Program-made: the position numbers and the translations under genes
The notes under the pieces: generated by a model
The model's database searches: none
Told to the model about the DNA's origin: nothing
The model's input: the letters and a program-made list of their open reading frames with translations, nothing else
NCBI RefSeq assembly: GCF_002077945.1
Contig: NZ_LVYD01000002.1
Span: 454,156-518,155 of the forward strand
DNA: 64,000 nt
Direction: 5' to 3'
Source of the DNA: Niastella vici
Lineage (GTDB): Bacteria; Bacteroidota; Bacteroidia; Chitinophagales; Chitinophagaceae
Part shown: in pieces, positions 55,913-64,000 of the stretch
Layout of the letters: each line of letters opens with the position of its first letter
How positions within the stretch are numbered: the stretch's first letter is position 1

Positions 55913-56934
55913 AAATGACGCTTCATTTAATAGTTTAAAATTACCCCAATGGGGCAGTTAAAAATCGAGTTCAGTTCTTACAAAGTGTTAATAAACAGCG
56001 TCTTGAGTTAAGTTTCTGGAGTCTTTATAAAATCCGGTATGACTCCACGGATGACTCCGAAAAACTACATCCATAAAGTGCAGTAAAATCAGGTATGCCT
56101 AAAAAGCAAAAAACCTGCAAATCATTGATTTTGCAGGTTTTATTACTTTAAGTTTTATCTCAATTAACTGAGGCTAGCGGGCTGTAGGTTACAACTTTCG
56201 AACCGGTTTATTGAGGAGCTCAATAATATTATAGATTTCCACAATGAGTATTTGATAAAAATTCAATCATTAACTTGAAAAAGACATATCTGTCGGTGAT
56301 GGGGATTGTGTTCGAACAAAAAGGGTATTTCAAAGAAAATTTTACTGAAAATTATAAAATCCGCCGGATGTCTAAGCTAACCGAACCTGAGCTCGTCTTG
56401 GCTCAGCCGGGCCATGTCTGGGAATATTCATTTAAATATAATGTTAGTGGGTTGGTTGACCAGACATTCAAATATTCAGGTTTGCCCCGCTTTAATTTCT
56501 TTTCACGGATTAATGCTGATCGTTTATCCGGATGCTCTTCGACATATATCAACCCATTTACTCCTTTTGACTATCGGGCTACGAGGCAGGAAGACCTACG
56601 TCCCCTGAATATGCGACTATTCTCTTGCCTGATACCCTTATTTAAAAGAAACATGGTACTTATTAGAATATGACAAAGTTTGTGAATGACAAAACGCATA
56701 CGTGAACATCGTATTGGCAGGTGAGGAAACAGGTAGCAGTAAAATCCTCCGGTAATTAAGTAACAAATAAAAAGATATTGCCGCAATGGGGGCCGACATG
56801 CCATAATCAAGGTCAGCCCTTTTTTTGTGTATTTATGCAACCCACAGGATCTATTCAGTTGATTATATAAGAAAAATGTAGTATATTAAAGAACGACATA
56901 AAATGGGTATATACTCATTTCCAAATTAAACCTG
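55913..56934. other. One kilobase without a supported gene; contains a strong hairpin
   Basis: A perfect 11-bp hairpin AAACCTGCAAA (56111-56121) / TTTGCAGGTTT (56130-56140) lies about 200 bases upstream of the integrase start; it resembles the terminators that follow tRNA genes in related genomes. A 132-codon plus-strand frame starting at a TTG (56275) was not supported. The part next to 56935 holds the promoter of the Crp/Fnr gene. Confidence 0.45.
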
Positions 56935-57534
56935 ATGAGCATTGAACCGCATATTATTGATCCGAAATTTACAATCCTCTTCAAAGACACATTTGGACTG
57001 AATGAAAAAGAGTTCAACATGCTGTTGTCATGTTTCGAAGTCAAATACATTCGCAAAAAAGATTTTTATGTAAAGCCCGGTACCATTTGCAGGCATAAAG
57101 CGTATGTAAATAAAGGCTGCCTGCGTACTTATGTAATAGATGAAAAAGGCCATGAGCGGATTCTTTTTTTCCCTATGGAAGATTGGTGGGTTGCCGATAT
57201 CGACAGTTATTACTCCGGCCATGCAGCAACTAATTACATCCAGGCCATAGAGAATTGCGAACTGCTTGAAATTTCCAAAGAAGATTTTCAGATGTTGGAG
57301 AATACAATACCTAGGCTCAAGCAATGGTATATAGTAAAAATGACCCGCAGAGCCACCGGTTCTGCAAGAAGAATGGAAGAATTGAGAACCATGACGCCGC
57401 AGGAACGTTATGTTAGCTTAATTGAAAAAAGCCCGGAGATTTTTGACCGCATTCCACTTCAGGACATTGCTTCCTACCTGAATATAGAACCCCAGTCGCT
57501 GAGCCGCCTGCGCAGAAAACTAACTAAACATTAA
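56935..57534 (+). CDS. Crp/Fnr-family transcriptional regulator
   Basis: 199 residues. N-terminal cNMP-binding-like beta roll (about 25-115; FYVKPGTICRHKAYVNKGCL, ILFFPMEDWWVADIDS) and a short C-terminal HTH (about 150-197; IPLQDIASYLNIEPQSLSRL). This is the Bacteroidota subgroup in which the recognition helix is of the EPQSLSRLRR type. It is followed 86 bases later by an NmrA-family gene with a palindromic operator between them, so it probably controls that gene. Confidence 0.87.
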   Translation: MSIEPHIIDPKFTILFKDTFGLNEKEFNMLLSCFEVKYIRKKDFYVKPGTICRHKAYVNKGCLRTYVIDEKGHERILFFPMEDWWVADIDSYYSGHAATNYIQAIENCELLEISKEDFQMLENTIPRLKQWYIVKMTRRATGSARRMEELRTMTPQERYVSLIEKSPEIFDRIPLQDIASYLNIEPQSLSRLRRKLTKH

Positions 57535-57553
57535 ATTCCCCGTCATTTTTTTT

Positions 57554-57598
57554 CTTAACCTGGGTTAAGTGATTTCGTAATTACAATTACCAATTTTA
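57554..57598 (+). promoter_or_regulatory. Palindromic operator and -7-like box before the NmrA-family gene
   Basis: CTTAACC-TG-GGTTAAG at 57554-57569 has 7-bp arms centred at 57561.5. A -7-like sequence CAATTTTA begins at 57591, exactly 29.5 bases from the centre, the spacing found at the four GTGA-type sites at 41-43 kb. It probably binds the Crp/Fnr protein encoded immediately upstream. Confidence 0.6.
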
Positions 57599-57619
57599 TG
57601 TAAACAAAAATTGATAATT

Positions 57620-58480
57620 ATGAAAACATTAGTAATCGGTGCAACCGGGAATACCGGTTCTATCCTCATTCCAGCATTAATAAAATCAGGTCAGAAGGTT
57701 CGTGCATTTGTGCACCACGAACAAAAAGCACAGGCGCTTAAAGAAGCCGGTGCGGAAATTTATGTCGGCGACCTGGATCGTCCGGAAACCATTGATGGCG
57801 CTTTGAAAGACATTGACCAGGTATATTTCTGTTTGTGGAATGGGCCCACAGCGGCCACCCAGGGTATCAACGTCATTAACGCCATTAAACGGGTGGGAAC
57901 CAATTCGTTTGTGGTAAGGCATTCGGCTTTTGGCAGTAAAGGATCAAGGATCATTCAGCAGATAGATGAAGTGGATAATGCGCTCAAAGCCTCAGGTCTT
58001 CACTGGACCAGCATCAGGCCCACCTTTTTTATGCAAAATCTTCTGATGGCTGCATCCACTGTACAGCAGGATGGGAGCATTTATTGGGATTGGGCTGATG
58101 GCAAAGTTGGAATGATTGATGTGCGGGATGTGGCAGAAAGTGCCCTGGGTGCTTTAACCGGAAAAGCAGAAGAAGGTAAAGAATACGTTCTTACCGGACC
58201 GGCGCCGGTATCTATGAAAGATGTTGCCACAACATTTTCAAAAAAATTGGGTAAAAAGGTGAATTACGTGCCGGTTTCTCATGAAGCATCCAAACAAGCC
58301 ATGATGGGCATGGGTTTTCCTGAGTTCATAGTAGATGGCTATATTGAATTGAATGAGGGATTTTCTAACGGTGTTGCCAATACCTCCACTAAAAATGTTC
58401 AGTTACTAACAGGGCATCCGGCCCGGTCAGTAGAAGATTTTGCCAGTGATTTTAAGGATTATTTCATCAGCCATAATTAA
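57620..58480 (+). CDS. NmrA/NAD(P)-binding-family oxidoreductase-like protein
   Basis: 286 residues from the ATG at 57620 (MKTLVIGATGNTGSIL). GATGNTG is the dinucleotide-binding loop of the NmrA/atypical short-chain dehydrogenase family; RHSAFGSKGSRIIQQIDEVD and SIRPTFFMQNLLMA follow the family pattern. Such proteins sense or use NAD(P)H, for example as quinone oxidoreductases or redox-sensing repressor partners. Likely activated under the conditions sensed by the Crp/Fnr gene upstream. Confidence 0.85.
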   Translation: MKTLVIGATGNTGSILIPALIKSGQKVRAFVHHEQKAQALKEAGAEIYVGDLDRPETIDGALKDIDQVYFCLWNGPTAATQGINVINAIKRVGTNSFVVRHSAFGSKGSRIIQQIDEVDNALKASGLHWTSIRPTFFMQNLLMAASTVQQDGSIYWDWADGKVGMIDVRDVAESALGALTGKAEEGKEYVLTGPAPVSMKDVATTFSKKLGKKVNYVPVSHEASKQAMMGMGFPEFIVDGYIELNEGFSNGVANTSTKNVQLLTGHPARSVEDFASDFKDYFISHN

Positions 58481-58509
58481 GCGGAAAAGAAAACTACCAC
58501 TTTTTCCCG

Positions 58510-58541
58510 GCCGTGTCTTCATTGGTGAGACACGGCATTTT
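58510..58541 (+). terminator. Rho-independent terminator after the NmrA-family gene
   Basis: Perfect 9-bp stem GCCGTGTCT (58510-58518) / AGACACGGC (58528-58536), then attttaat on the plus strand, about 30 bases after the stop codon. Confidence 0.8.
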
Positions 58542-58638
58542 AATATACCTGCATGTTACTAAAACATTTAATTGATTAACTTTAAATAATCCGGCTCTTT
58601 TGTATACTTAACCAAAAACTCAATTAAAACGAATTGAT

Positions 58639-58910
58639 ATGAGAGCTATTATTTTGTTTATCACAACGATGGTTTTTGGGTGATAGGGAGGAAAGGTGGA
58701 GAAGAAAAATTTCAGCAGTTGCTATCCCAGAAGCTGGCGGGAAAAACTCCTTCGATCACTGTAGTCGATTACAAGGATGCATCTATTGCCGGTATATTCA
58801 ATAAATCACTGCCGGGTTCCTCTGTTAACTGTACAGGAGAGACATTTTCAAGTTATATGAAATATTGCATGACGGAACCTGATCACTTTTTTAAAATTCC
58901 ACGCCCCTGA
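58639..58910 (+). pseudogene. Small secreted-protein fragment, probably frameshifted
   Basis: An ATG at 58639 starts a signal-peptide-like run (MRAIILFITTMVFG) that stops at 58681-58683. An overlapping frame continues as EEKFQQLLSQKLAGKTPSIT then VVDYKDASIAGIFN to a stop at 58910. Together they look like the start and body of one short exported protein broken by a frameshift near 58680. No family recognised; the join is inference. Confidence 0.35.
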
Positions 58911-59714
58911 TTGATGAGGTTCTATACAGAGTTGCTTGTCGTAGCATATGGTTTATTTTAAAAGTATCGCGTCAGCCGTAATCTGGGTTACAGCATTTGG
59001 TTTATATACAAAATTTAAACGTCTAACAAATTAGGACCTGTGATATGCAACCCAAGTAAGCTTCATCGGGTGCGAAGCATCAACGACGAAGCTTAATGTT
59101 GCTTGGAACCGTCGGTAGCCGGGCAATAGAAAAACTAATTTCTTTGCAACACTTCGAACCCGTTAATGATCTGATAGCCAACACTTAATGTAAAGAAGAA
59201 TAAATTGCTGATAATAATTCGAACAAAAAAACGCCTTCAAATTCAACAACTTGAAGACGTTTCGATTTTCCGCGGAGAGAGAGGGATGTGAACCTACTCT
59301 ACTCCTTATTGTTAGTCAGTTAGTTGAGTGCTGCAAAATGGAATACTCAATGGATGACGCTTGTGATTTTTGACAATATAAGAACTGATATTATTTTATA
59401 AAGATAAATAAAACTGTTGAGAAGAGTTTTCGCACTAACAAAAGGGTACTAATCTCTAATTTATTACAATGCAATACTGCCACGAAGACTAAACTAAATC
59501 GTCCCTTTATCTTTAATATTATTTTTACTCGTTTCTCTTGCCTAAATCAAATCCCAGGCAAGATTTTCAAGATTGAGAAAATCAAAATATGACAGTTGTA
59601 TCTATATTGCATTGCAATAAGTTTTCTAGCAAAAATTATTTACCATACTAAAATAGGAGAAAAGGAAACGAAATGTTTTTTAAGGCAAGAGAATACAGGG
59701 TTTAACTGTACAAA
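58911..59714. other. Non-coding region with a stem-loop-like segment, a tRNA-like repeat and possible remnants
   Basis: No supported intact gene. At about 59055-59120 there is an imperfect long inverted repeat (ccaagtaagcttc ... gaagcttaatgttgcttgg). At 59135-59226 (minus) a short frame ends LFFFTLSVGYQIINGFEVLQ, possibly a barrel-protein remnant. At 59226-59262 (minus) a hairpin and U run follow the tRNA-like repeat at 59272-59321. From 59330 to 59714 nothing is recognisable. Confidence 0.45.
59226..59321 (-). repeat. Degenerate tRNA-3'-end-like repeat, copy 2, with terminator hairpin (possible attachment site)
   Basis: Contains gcggagagaga (59272-59282) and ccttattgttagtcagtt (59304-59321), identical blocks to copy 1 at 48012-48059 and in the same orientation. 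The minus strand reads GGTTCACATCCCTCTCTCTC then CGC, close to a T-loop and acceptor 3' strand, followed by a hairpin (AACGTCTTCAA/TTGAAGGCGTT with minor mismatch) and seven U. The two copies bracket 11.2 kb of accessory DNA. Confidence 0.58.
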
Positions 59715-62700
59715 TCATATCCGGTCCTGCTTAGGCAAAAGGGTTTTTAGATCGGGCAATAAACCAACCAGCTTCTCCAATACAATAGCCGCATTCTCTG
59801 AAGCCGGAATCCGCCATTTGTCGTCTTTGTCAAAATCAGCATGATCAGAAATTCCCCGGATAATAAGCACCCCTATTCTTTCAACAACATGGTTTAATTC
59901 TTCTTCATAAAAAGTATTACTCATCCCCACAGCTTCAGTTTCTAGCGCTAGTGTCTTGCTGTTGAAATTTTTTAGCCATAGCTTAATTGCAGAAGAAGGG
60001 TTGCCCACTACTGCATTCCCGGATCCAATTGGTCCGGGCTGAACCAAAAATGTTTTTTCAAGAGAATCCGGGCTTGCTTCTAACCTGCAAAATTCCCCAT
60101 ACTCGTTAAAAAATTCATTAATAAAGATCTGCAACTTGGCAGAAACCCTGTATGTGCTACCACGCTCCTTTATCTCACCATCCGCTACTTCCTTTCTTTT
60201 GTCATAATCTATAACCTGGTTCGCAATACAAACGTCACATAATTTCATTTTATCATCAATACATCCGCCCACCCCAAACAGAACCATTAGCTTTGGATTA
60301 AATTCATCTACAATATCCCTGTAGGCGGGCGCTACCGATTCATTGCCCTGGATCAATTGCTGAGTCATTACAACAGAATGCTGAATGCCGCCCAATCCCT
60401 GCAATGTACCTTTGCTATACTTTCTAACCGTTTTCTTTCCATGTTCAGCCTTGAAATTTTTGAGGATTTTATCAATAGCCCTTTTCTCAGGCGGAACAAT
60501 TGTAATTATCCCAATATCAAAAGTTTCCGAAACAGGTTGTACCATATCGAAATATCCAATTATGATTTGTTCTGTGATAGTTGAATTTATAGTGACAATG
60601 CCTGAAGTTGAAAAATTGATCAATCTGCCGGAATCCTTTTCAATATCATTTACCAATACGTCATGCTGATCTTTTGACAATGAAACGGTAGCGAAAACTG
60701 GCCGGCATGTAAGATTAGTCAAATGCTCAACAACAGGTTCTGCCCTATCGAAGAAAAAGCCAAATTTAATATTATTGTTATTTTTAGCCTGTACTGTAAT
60801 TGTGGAATTGGAAGGAAGATCAGTGAAAAGTACAAAAAAGTACGTACACTTTCCTTTTATAGCAGCCGAAATTCTGCCTATCAGCTCTATCAATCGCCTT
60901 TTCGCAAATGCGCCTCTTCCAATAATTAACCTGCCGCTGTTAAGTTTATTTTTACCTTCTGAAACAGCATAAAAAGAAGGCGGCAGATTGTTTTGCTCTT
61001 TATACCGGAATATTTCTTTTTCAAATTCTAACAGCACTTCAGAAATAATATGATCAATTTGCCGACGGTTATAATCGTCTACGTAATCATAATGTACCCA
61101 AAAAGCATGTGGGTACTCGGCCGCATACTCCACCTTTCCAAAGGGAGACACTATTAAATCAACTTTTTCCAATATTAGCCTGGCATCATCATGCAATTCA
61201 TCGAGTTTACGCAAGGTAGTGCTAATAAAACGCCTGCTTTTAAATGCATTTATTTCCTCTAACGCTAAAGTAAGCCGGACGTCATTTATATATTTTTTAA
61301 TTGTTATAACATTTTCACCTGTATGCTGCTCAAGCAAGGACATCAAACCATTAACTTCTTCTACGACTGGCTCAAAACCCTGAATAATATCTTTTATCTC
61401 ATCTGCAATTTTGTCCTTTGAATAACTTGCTTTTCTAAGCTCCTGTTGTAACCTTTCATGAAGGGGATTGTTTTCTTTCTGGAGTTTACTGTCTTTTACC
61501 TGTCTGCGAAGATTAGCAACATTCTGACTTTGATATTCCAACTGGGTGTTAAAATAATTTAAGGTAAGTTTATCTTCACCCGACAACTGTAACAACTTCC
61601 TGAATAGCGAATCCAGTATCCTGAGGTATATATTTGCTTTAAATAACCAAGCAGCCTGCCTGTCAATTAAAACTTTAAGGTTCTCATCAATACTATTCTC
61701 ATCCCACTCCATATTTTCCGACCAAAACTGCCGCCAATTCCTCGCCGTTACTTTGCTTACATTTAACAAGCCTGTTGTTATATCTTCTATTATTTGATGT
61801 CCTCTTTTTGTTTTAAAGTCAACAAATTTGTCCTGGCCGCTATTAACAGCCGTCCACATTTTATTTTTATGCCTTAAATCTCTAATGATAGTGTAATACT
61901 GCTTTTGGTTCCTTGCCTGCAAATTAACAGATTCTTTGTACCGCTTCCAACGATTTTTAAAGATCGAAATTTCAGCAGCCATAGAAGCAGCAATATCGTT
62001 TGGATTAAGGCAGCTTGTCAAAATCACCATATCCTTTTGAACCAGCCGGGGCATTTCCTCATTAGCATACAGCATACCAAAAATATCGCCTATATTTTCT
62101 GCTTCCATTCTGATATTTGCATTCACATCCGACGCATCAATCTCTTCTACCTTATAAAAATCATCTTCTGCTTCCGACAGGTATTTCTTTTCAAGAAGAA
62201 TGGTTGAGAGCCACTGGCTTTTCTGGTCTTCATTCAGATATACAGGACTAAGTTGCTTGTCATTTTCCATCACCTGCTCTGCCGCCACCTGCCCAAACAT
62301 AAAATTCTTTACACTAACAATCCTATAAACTCCTTTCGGGGGATTATCATAAATAAATTCACGCAAAAGTTTTTTATGTACACCTATCTTCAATAACAGT
62401 ACAAGTAACTTTTCTGTCCAGATATGTGGAATTGTAGTCCGGTTAGCACTTTTCGAAAACTCTTCCAACATAAGAATACAGACCTTCTCTTCCAATTCGC
62501 TGAAAATAACATCTTCACCATGACGATAAGCTCTGAAAAGAATGCCATTCTCCTCGCCTGTAATAGGCACAACGATACCCATGTCTATAGACCGATCCAG
62601 GAAAAGTGATACCAGCTTCTCTGTATCATAACAACTGGCATAGTCAGACACAAGGTTTTGCAGGTACGTAACAGAAAAACCTTTTTTCAGCCTTGTAAGA

Positions 62701-63989
62701 ATAGTTTTGTACTCCTCGTTATTAAATACCTCCTTGTGATGTTTCTTTACAAGCTCTCTTGACTTTAGTTCCTTCGAATAATACAGATCAATAAATGGTT
62801 CTGCCAGCTTTGCATTGATGCTTAACAAATTCACTTCCTTTATCTGGCTTTCAAACTTTGTATTGTTTAAATCGTAATGGGTTCCCGATGTAAAAGTGGC
62901 AGCTTTAAAAATATTGTCAGCCTGTGAGAAAATGGCCCTAACGATCGTAACCATGCGAGGGGGATATAAAAATTCCAGGGCCCGATTATCCTGATGTAGC
63001 GAAATCTTACTGTCAGTTAACCTTGCAATCTCCTGTACCCAGATCCTGCCCAGATAATGAGCAGCAATATGCTGGATCAGTCGAAGCTTTGATTGTGAAC
63101 TGGTAAAACATTCGGTAAGAATTTCCACCTCATCACCAAAATGGCTTAAAATGGAATTGAAGATATCATTAACAGCAACAGCGCTTATTGGTTTTAAGAT
63201 TACAATTGGCAGTATCTTGAGATGGTAAACATTCCTTGTTGTAAGATTAGATACAGCTACTTTCCGGGACCGTGAATAGGTACTGCGGTTGTTTTCTATA
63301 AGCTTACCATACAACCTCAATTTGCAGATGGAGGTGCCCGAAATTTGAAACCCGAGATCCTCATCCAATTTCTCCAGAAAAAACTTGTTAGGAGTAATAG
63401 TCAGTGAGATGACAGAATTCAGTTTCTGAAGGCTGGAAGTGATTTCATCACAATCCCAACAGGAATTGATTAGGGCATTATCTAACACACTTTCAGGGAC
63501 CCTGATGCGCGTATAAAGCGGAAAATCTACCGCATAAGGCCGTGGAAATATAGATAATGCCGTTACAATGTCTGAACAGAGTTTAATACACTCGTCATTC
63601 TTTAATTTTAAATATGGCTCCTGCAAATAGGAATTTCCATTTTCGTCAAGAAGCAGTTCCGGCGTATACCAATCTTTGTTAACGGATATTACTGTAACCT
63701 GTATCGCCGCAACTTCTGCTTTTTTTAAAACATTGATCGTTTCAAAAATCGTTGTGCCAGACACTATAGCATCATCCACAATTGTAATTCTTTTACCCTT
63801 TAGCCACTTCAGATTCATGTCCAATATCCTGTCGGTGGTTACATGGCCATTTAGCTTTAGCAATCCTAACTCCTGTAAACATTCGGTAAAACATGCCGCT
63901 TTCCTGGCCAGCAACAAAAAAACATCTGTATCGGTGTTGGTTATCTTTTTTCCAAATTCAATTATGCCTGTATGTAGATTCCTGCGCAT
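59715..63989 (-). CDS. Giant phosphoribosyltransferase/nucleoside-phosphorylase fusion protein (possible defence or stress effector; start may lie outside the window)
   Basis: At least 1424 residues; the frame is open to the window edge (WVN before the first Met), and the PRTase motif lies unusually close to the Met, so the N-terminus is probably incomplete. Residues about 1-170: phosphoribosyltransferase fold with the PRPP loop ITIVDDAIVSGTTI at 68-81. Residues about 170-820: mostly helical, no recognised domain. About 830-910: coiled coil (LRRQVKDSKLQKENNPLHER). About 930-1130: mixed alpha/beta segment (HAFWVHYDYVDDYNR, YFFVLFTDLPSNSTI), unidentified. About 1153-1415: nucleoside phosphorylase/MTAN-like domain with DIGIITIVPPEKRAI, VLFGVGGCIDDKMKLCDVC, LALETEAVGM and GISDHADFD (catalytic Asp). 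It should bind PRPP-like and nucleoside-type ligands in the cytoplasm. AT-rich, with no visible partner inside the window. Confidence 0.78.
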   Translation of the reverse strand: MRRNLHTGIIEFGKKITNTDTDVFLLLARKAACFTECLQELGLLKLNGHVTTDRILDMNLKWLKGKRITIVDDAIVSGTTIFETINVLKKAEVAAIQVTVISVNKDWYTPELLLDENGNSYLQEPYLKLKNDECIKLCSDIVTALSIFPRPYAVDFPLYTRIRVPESVLDNALINSCWDCDEITSSLQKLNSVISLTITPNKFFLEKLDEDLGFQISGTSICKLRLYGKLIENNRSTYSRSRKVAVSNLTTRNVYHLKILPIVILKPISAVAVNDIFNSILSHFGDEVEILTECFTSSQSKLRLIQHIAAHYLGRIWVQEIARLTDSKISLHQDNRALEFLYPPRMVTIVRAIFSQADNIFKAATFTSGTHYDLNNTKFESQIKEVNLLSINAKLAEPFIDLYYSKELKSRELVKKHHKEVFNNEEYKTILTRLKKGFSVTYLQNLVSDYASCYDTEKLVSLFLDRSIDMGIVVPITGEENGILFRAYRHGEDVIFSELEEKVCILMLEEFSKSANRTTIPHIWTEKLLVLLLKIGVHKKLLREFIYDNPPKGVYRIVSVKNFMFGQVAAEQVMENDKQLSPVYLNEDQKSQWLSTILLEKKYLSEAEDDFYKVEEIDASDVNANIRMEAENIGDIFGMLYANEEMPRLVQKDMVILTSCLNPNDIAASMAAEISIFKNRWKRYKESVNLQARNQKQYYTIIRDLRHKNKMWTAVNSGQDKFVDFKTKRGHQIIEDITTGLLNVSKVTARNWRQFWSENMEWDENSIDENLKVLIDRQAAWLFKANIYLRILDSLFRKLLQLSGEDKLTLNYFNTQLEYQSQNVANLRRQVKDSKLQKENNPLHERLQQELRKASYSKDKIADEIKDIIQGFEPVVEEVNGLMSLLEQHTGENVITIKKYINDVRLTLALEEINAFKSRRFISTTLRKLDELHDDARLILEKVDLIVSPFGKVEYAAEYPHAFWVHYDYVDDYNRRQIDHIISEVLLEFEKEIFRYKEQNNLPPSFYAVSEGKNKLNSGRLIIGRGAFAKRRLIELIGRISAAIKGKCTYFFVLFTDLPSNSTITVQAKNNNNIKFGFFFDRAEPVVEHLTNLTCRPVFATVSLSKDQHDVLVNDIEKDSGRLINFSTSGIVTINSTITEQIIIGYFDMVQPVSETFDIGIITIVPPEKRAIDKILKNFKAEHGKKTVRKYSKGTLQGLGGIQHSVVMTQQLIQGNESVAPAYRDIVDEFNPKLMVLFGVGGCIDDKMKLCDVCIANQVIDYDKRKEVADGEIKERGSTYRVSAKLQIFINEFFNEYGEFCRLEASPDSLEKTFLVQPGPIGSGNAVVGNPSSAIKLWLKNFNSKTLALETEAVGMSNTFYEEELNHVVERIGVLIIRGISDHADFDKDDKWRIPASENAAIVLEKLVGLLPDLKTLLPKQDRI

Positions 63990-64000
63990 GTTGACCCACC

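Noticed and set aside
56275..56673. A 132-codon gene with a TTG start
   Set aside because: No domain, no signal, mixed composition and an overlapping alternative frame; not enough to call.
59272..59321. Intact tRNA gene
   Set aside because: Only a 3'-end-like stretch is present; the T-stem does not pair properly and no anticodon or D arm can be built upstream.

Overview
The window looks like chromosomal DNA of a member of the Bacteroidota, most likely the Chitinophagaceae. The evidence is SusC/SusD pairs, a FecI/FecR/TonB-receptor cascade, a type IX secretion C-terminal sorting domain, Bacteroidota-type TAnnTTTG -7 boxes, and lipoproteins with a Cys directly after a short signal peptide. No rRNA gene, intact tRNA gene, CRISPR array or intact insertion sequence was seen. 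Assignments rest on motif reading only; no database search was possible.

Layout. 1-4.3 kb: minus-strand sigma factor, anti-sigma factor, TonB receptor and the start of a lipoprotein gene (trans-envelope uptake signalling). 4.5-10.7 kb: a beta-barrel C-terminal remnant, a lipopolysaccharide-type glycosyltransferase, a PAP2 phosphatase, a CzcA-type metal efflux pump split by one missing base in a homopolymer, and a secreted EEP-family hydrolase. 11-28.6 kb: a polysaccharide utilisation locus with two SusC/SusD pairs, a GH128-like multidomain enzyme with a type IX signal, a GH16-like lipoprotein and a large secreted protein of unknown family; the GH16 and GH128 calls point to beta-1,3-glucan. 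29-33.6 kb: sterol desaturase, methyltransferase, serine hydrolase and a membrane-anchored AraC regulator. 33.8-38.9 kb: a tight five-gene operon (LolA-like protein, two FtsX permeases, ATPase, beta-barrel protein) divergent from that regulator.

39-45.2 kb: a sulfur/redox cluster with two TauE/SafE exporters, DUF1634, a Crp/Fnr regulator, rhodanese, a small membrane protein, thioredoxin, DUF302 and an Lgt paralogue. Four Crp-type palindromes lie in this cluster, each centred exactly 29.5 bp before the first base of an AnnTTTG -7 box. They look like one local regulon under the Crp/Fnr gene in the same cluster.

45.7-59.3 kb: a decayed accessory region with two tyrosine-recombinase remnants (one can be read through two stops and two frameshifts), a broken arginase joined to a sterol-desaturase stub, 21-bp periodic repeats, orphan immunity-type genes (Imm32-like, Imm35/YrhB-like), an orphan TonB receptor and an HhH protein. 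Two degenerate tRNA-3'-end-like sequences lie in direct orientation at 48.0 and 59.3 kb. A Crp/Fnr gene with an NmrA-family target gene closes the region.

59.7-64 kb: a protein of at least 1424 residues with a phosphoribosyltransferase motif at the N-terminus and a nucleoside-phosphorylase/MTAN-like domain at the C-terminus. It probably runs off the window edge. It is the best candidate here for a poorly described, possibly defence-related, nucleotide-acting system.
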